From Anaerolineae bacterium (lineage in GTDB: Bacteria > Chloroflexota > Anaerolineae > JAAYZQ01), in NCBI GenBank assembly GCA_016926595.1, contig JAFGOG010000608.1:1-15237 (forward strand): DNA of 15,237 nt, in the 5' to 3' direction. The first letter of the stretch is position 1. Every line of letters starts with the position of its first letter. The translations under genes were made by a program, and so were the position numbers. Positions 13,343-15,237 of the stretch are shown piece by piece. The notes beneath the pieces were generated by a model. That model had not been told where the DNA came from, did not search any database, and saw nothing but the letters and a program-made list of their open reading frames with translations.

Positions 13343-15237
13343 ATGAAATCAAGGTGGAAAGTACTCAGCGGTACCCTGGCCCTCGTGCTCGTCGGACTGA
13401 GCTTTGTGTGGAGCATGTCGGGTCAACCGGTAGGAGGCAGCCCCGCGGCGCGCGTCGCCGGTGGAGCGCCGGCCCGCCTGGGGAGTAGCAATAACCTCCC
13501 CTATACCGTCACCGTCAGTGGACCCTACACCCCCACCCTCAGCATAGCGGTGCGGGACCTGCCGGACGAGCCTGACCTGCCAATCCTCGATCGCGAGCCG
13601 GCGCAGCGCGACGATCGCGGCTTTATCGGCCCCAGCATCCAGATGCCGCCCCACGGCAACCCGCTGGCAGACCTGCAGCAGAACGCCCCGACGCCGATCC
13701 CCGACGGCTTTGGCACCCCGATCCTCAACTTTGCCGGTATCCAGGACAACTCCTCGCCACCGGATGACACCGGCGATGTAGGACCCAACCACTACCTCCA
13801 GGGCGACAACGGTCCCAATGGATCGCGCGTCACGGTGTATGACAAGGTCGGCACCTTTCTTGATCAATTCGACATGGAAGACCTGGCCTCGACCTCGCCG
13901 TGTAACAGCGGCTACTGCGATCCGATCATTCAGTACGACGAGCTGGCCGACCGCTGGATGGTCAGCGAGTTCGACAGCAGTGTGCAAACGCTGTGCGTCT
14001 ACGTTTCCCGGACGCCAGACCCCACCGGCCAGTGGTGGGCCTATGCCTTTAACCCGCCGGAAAGCGGCATGCAGGACTATCCCAAGTACGCCGTGTGGCC
14101 CGACGGCTACTATCTCGGCGTCAACAACGGCGGGTGGGTCATCGTCCTGGAGCGGACCAAGATGCTGAACGGCCAGGCAGCCACGATGCAGACGTTCGAC
14201 ATCGGCGAGCTGCCCGGATTCGGCTTCCAGCTAACGGTGCCGGCCACGCTGGAGGGCGCGGCGCCGCCGGCTGGCTCACCCGCCTTTTACCTGCGGCCGC
14301 ACGACACCGAGATCCACGGCGGCACCTGCCCGAACTGCGATCTGATGGAGATGTGGGCGCTGCACGTGGACTATATGACCCCGGCCAACTCGTCCTTGAC
14401 GTCGCTCCCCGGCGTCCAGCTGGCCGACTGGGACCAGACGCTGTGCGGCACAGGCAGCGACTGGAGTTGCATGCCGCAGCCTGGCACGTCGCAAAAGATC
14501 GACCCGATCCGCGAGCCGATCCACTATCCGCTGCAGTACCGTAACTTTGGCACGCACGAGGCGCTGGTGGGCTGCTTTGCCGAAGACGTGGACGGGACCG
14601 ATCACGCCGCGGTGCACTGGTTCGAGCTCCGCCGCACGCCCCCTGGCTCCGGCAACTGGGTCAACTACCAGGAAGGGGTCGTGGGCGACGGTTTGACCGA
14701 CGTTCATCGCAGCGTGTGCAGCGCGGCTATGGACAGCGCTGGAAACATCGCCGTGGGCTATACCCGTACCGGCAGCAGCGCACCCTACTATCCCTCCATT
14801 TACTACTCGGGCCGCCGGGCGTCTGACCCGTTGGGCACGATGCCCTACTACGACAACAAAATCTGGGACGCTACCACCTCCAAGACCAACAACGAGCGCT
14901 GGGGCGACTATTCCGGCATCGGCGTGGACCCGACCGACGGCTGCACCTTCTGGTACACCACCGAGTATGGCGGCAGCGGGCAGACGCGCATAGCCACGTT
15001 CAAGTTCGACGAGTGCGGCACGCCAGACTTTACCTTGGATGCCTCGCCCGACATCCTGAACGTCTGCGCCCCGAACGATTCCGTCTACACGGTGAGCGTT
15101 GGAGTTATCAGTGGGTTCAGCAACACTGTTATGCTGACCTCGACCGGCCAGCCGGCCGGCACGACCGTGTCGTTCGTCCCCAACCCGATCACGCCGCCGA
15201 GCGACAGCATCTTTACCGTTGGGAATACCGGCGGCGC
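13343..15237 (+). CDS. Large secreted protein with propeller-like region and Ig-like repeat domain (3' partial)
   Basis: ATG 13343 with AGGA (13333-13336) 6 nt upstream. The frame is open for 631 codons to the window edge, so the C-terminus is missing. A Sec signal peptide spans about 1-27 (basic MKSRWK, hydrophobic core LALVLVGLSFVW). Residues ~120-560 form a large domain rich in Gly, Asp and aromatics, with DTGDVGPNHYLQ (142-153), DPIIQYDELADRWMVSEF (193-210) and ERWGDYSGIGVDP (518-530). I associate these motifs with secreted sialidase- or propeller-like proteins of unknown activity. From residue 562 a beta-sandwich unit begins (DFTLDASP..LNVCAP..YTVSVGVISGFS), a repeat often seen in tandem at the C-termini of secreted peptidases and cell-surface proteins. 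There is no catalytic motif I can assign. It is probably extracellular or cell-surface bound. Confidence 0.88.
   Translation, partial: MKSRWKVLSGTLALVLVGLSFVWSMSGQPVGGSPAARVAGGAPARLGSSNNLPYTVTVSGPYTPTLSIAVRDLPDEPDLPILDREPAQRDDRGFIGPSIQMPPHGNPLADLQQNAPTPIPDGFGTPILNFAGIQDNSSPPDDTGDVGPNHYLQGDNGPNGSRVTVYDKVGTFLDQFDMEDLASTSPCNSGYCDPIIQYDELADRWMVSEFDSSVQTLCVYVSRTPDPTGQWWAYAFNPPESGMQDYPKYAVWPDGYYLGVNNGGWVIVLERTKMLNGQAATMQTFDIGELPGFGFQLTVPATLEGAAPPAGSPAFYLRPHDTEIHGGTCPNCDLMEMWALHVDYMTPANSSLTSLPGVQLADWDQTLCGTGSDWSCMPQPGTSQKIDPIREPIHYPLQYRNFGTHEALVGCFAEDVDGTDHAAVHWFELRRTPPGSGNWVNYQEGVVGDGLTDVHRSVCSAAMDSAGNIAVGYTRTGSSAPYYPSIYYSGRRASDPLGTMPYYDNKIWDATTSKTNNERWGDYSGIGVDPTDGCTFWYTTEYGGSGQTRIATFKFDECGTPDFTLDASPDILNVCAPNDSVYTVSVGVISGFSNTVMLTSTGQPAGTTVSFVPNPITPPSDSIFTVGNTGG

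Noticed and set aside
13102..13488. A 128-codon frame overlapping the start of the large secreted protein
   Set aside because: It runs through the inverted repeats, promoter and signal-peptide region of the well-supported gene in another frame.
1..15237. tRNA, rRNA and CRISPR arrays
   Set aside because: No T-loop-like tRNA ends, rRNA core sequences or regularly spaced repeats were found by reading both strands.

Overview
The window is about 15.2 kb of GC-rich bacterial chromosome. I see no rRNA, tRNA, CRISPR array or intact insertion sequence. Several features suggest a member of the Chloroflexota (Anaerolineae-like), but this is inference from gene content and style, with no marker gene to prove it: a multihaem/Fe-S/cytochrome b redox module, S9A prolyl oligopeptidase, large secreted beta-structured proteins with a 'DFTL..P..VCAP' repeat domain, and promoters with a TACAAT-type -10 box.

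Region 1 (1-3286, + strand) is a tightly packed membrane redox module cut by the left edge. It holds the end of a rhodanese-like protein with a CxxCH haem site, a ten-CxxCH cytochrome with a C-terminal membrane anchor, a Tat-exported four-cluster ferredoxin of the FdnH/HybA/DmsB type, and an FdnI-like cytochrome b. Together they look like an electron conduit between the quinone pool and extracytoplasmic haems; any catalytic subunit is not in the window. The rhodanese part and the decahaem part lie in one reading frame, separated only by a UGA codon. The second part has no signal peptide of its own although its haems must be attached outside the cytoplasm. A 7-bp hairpin with a GUU loop starts 11 nt after the UGA, which fits the general layout of a bacterial SECIS element. 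The pair may therefore be one selenocysteine-containing 11-haem protein. A nonsense mutation or sequence error is the main alternative. This is the most interesting observation in the window.

Region 2 (3287-4005) is about 0.7 kb without a convincing intact gene. It contains a possible frameshifted relic on the minus strand and a good sigma-70-type promoter (3889-3917).

Region 3 (4006-9158, + strand) is a probable five-gene operon with 10-26 nt gaps: endonuclease V (ending in a beta-clamp-like QLPLF tail), a sirtuin deacylase, a soluble PAS histidine kinase, a prolyl oligopeptidase, and a small exported protein with a twin CX9C cysteine pattern.

Region 4 (9155-12319, minus strand) is a convergent three-gene operon, with its own promoter, of a flavodoxin, a membrane-anchored or secreted beta-propeller-like protein and a sulfotransferase. 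Its last stop codon shares a CTAG with the stop of region 3.

Region 5 (12320-15237, + strand) has a leader with an intrinsic-terminator-like hairpin, a lipoprotein made of two near-identical DUF333 units, a strong 16-bp-stem terminator, and a short decayed copy of the neighbouring flavodoxin gene. It ends with a promoter region containing inverted repeats and a large secreted protein that runs off the right edge.
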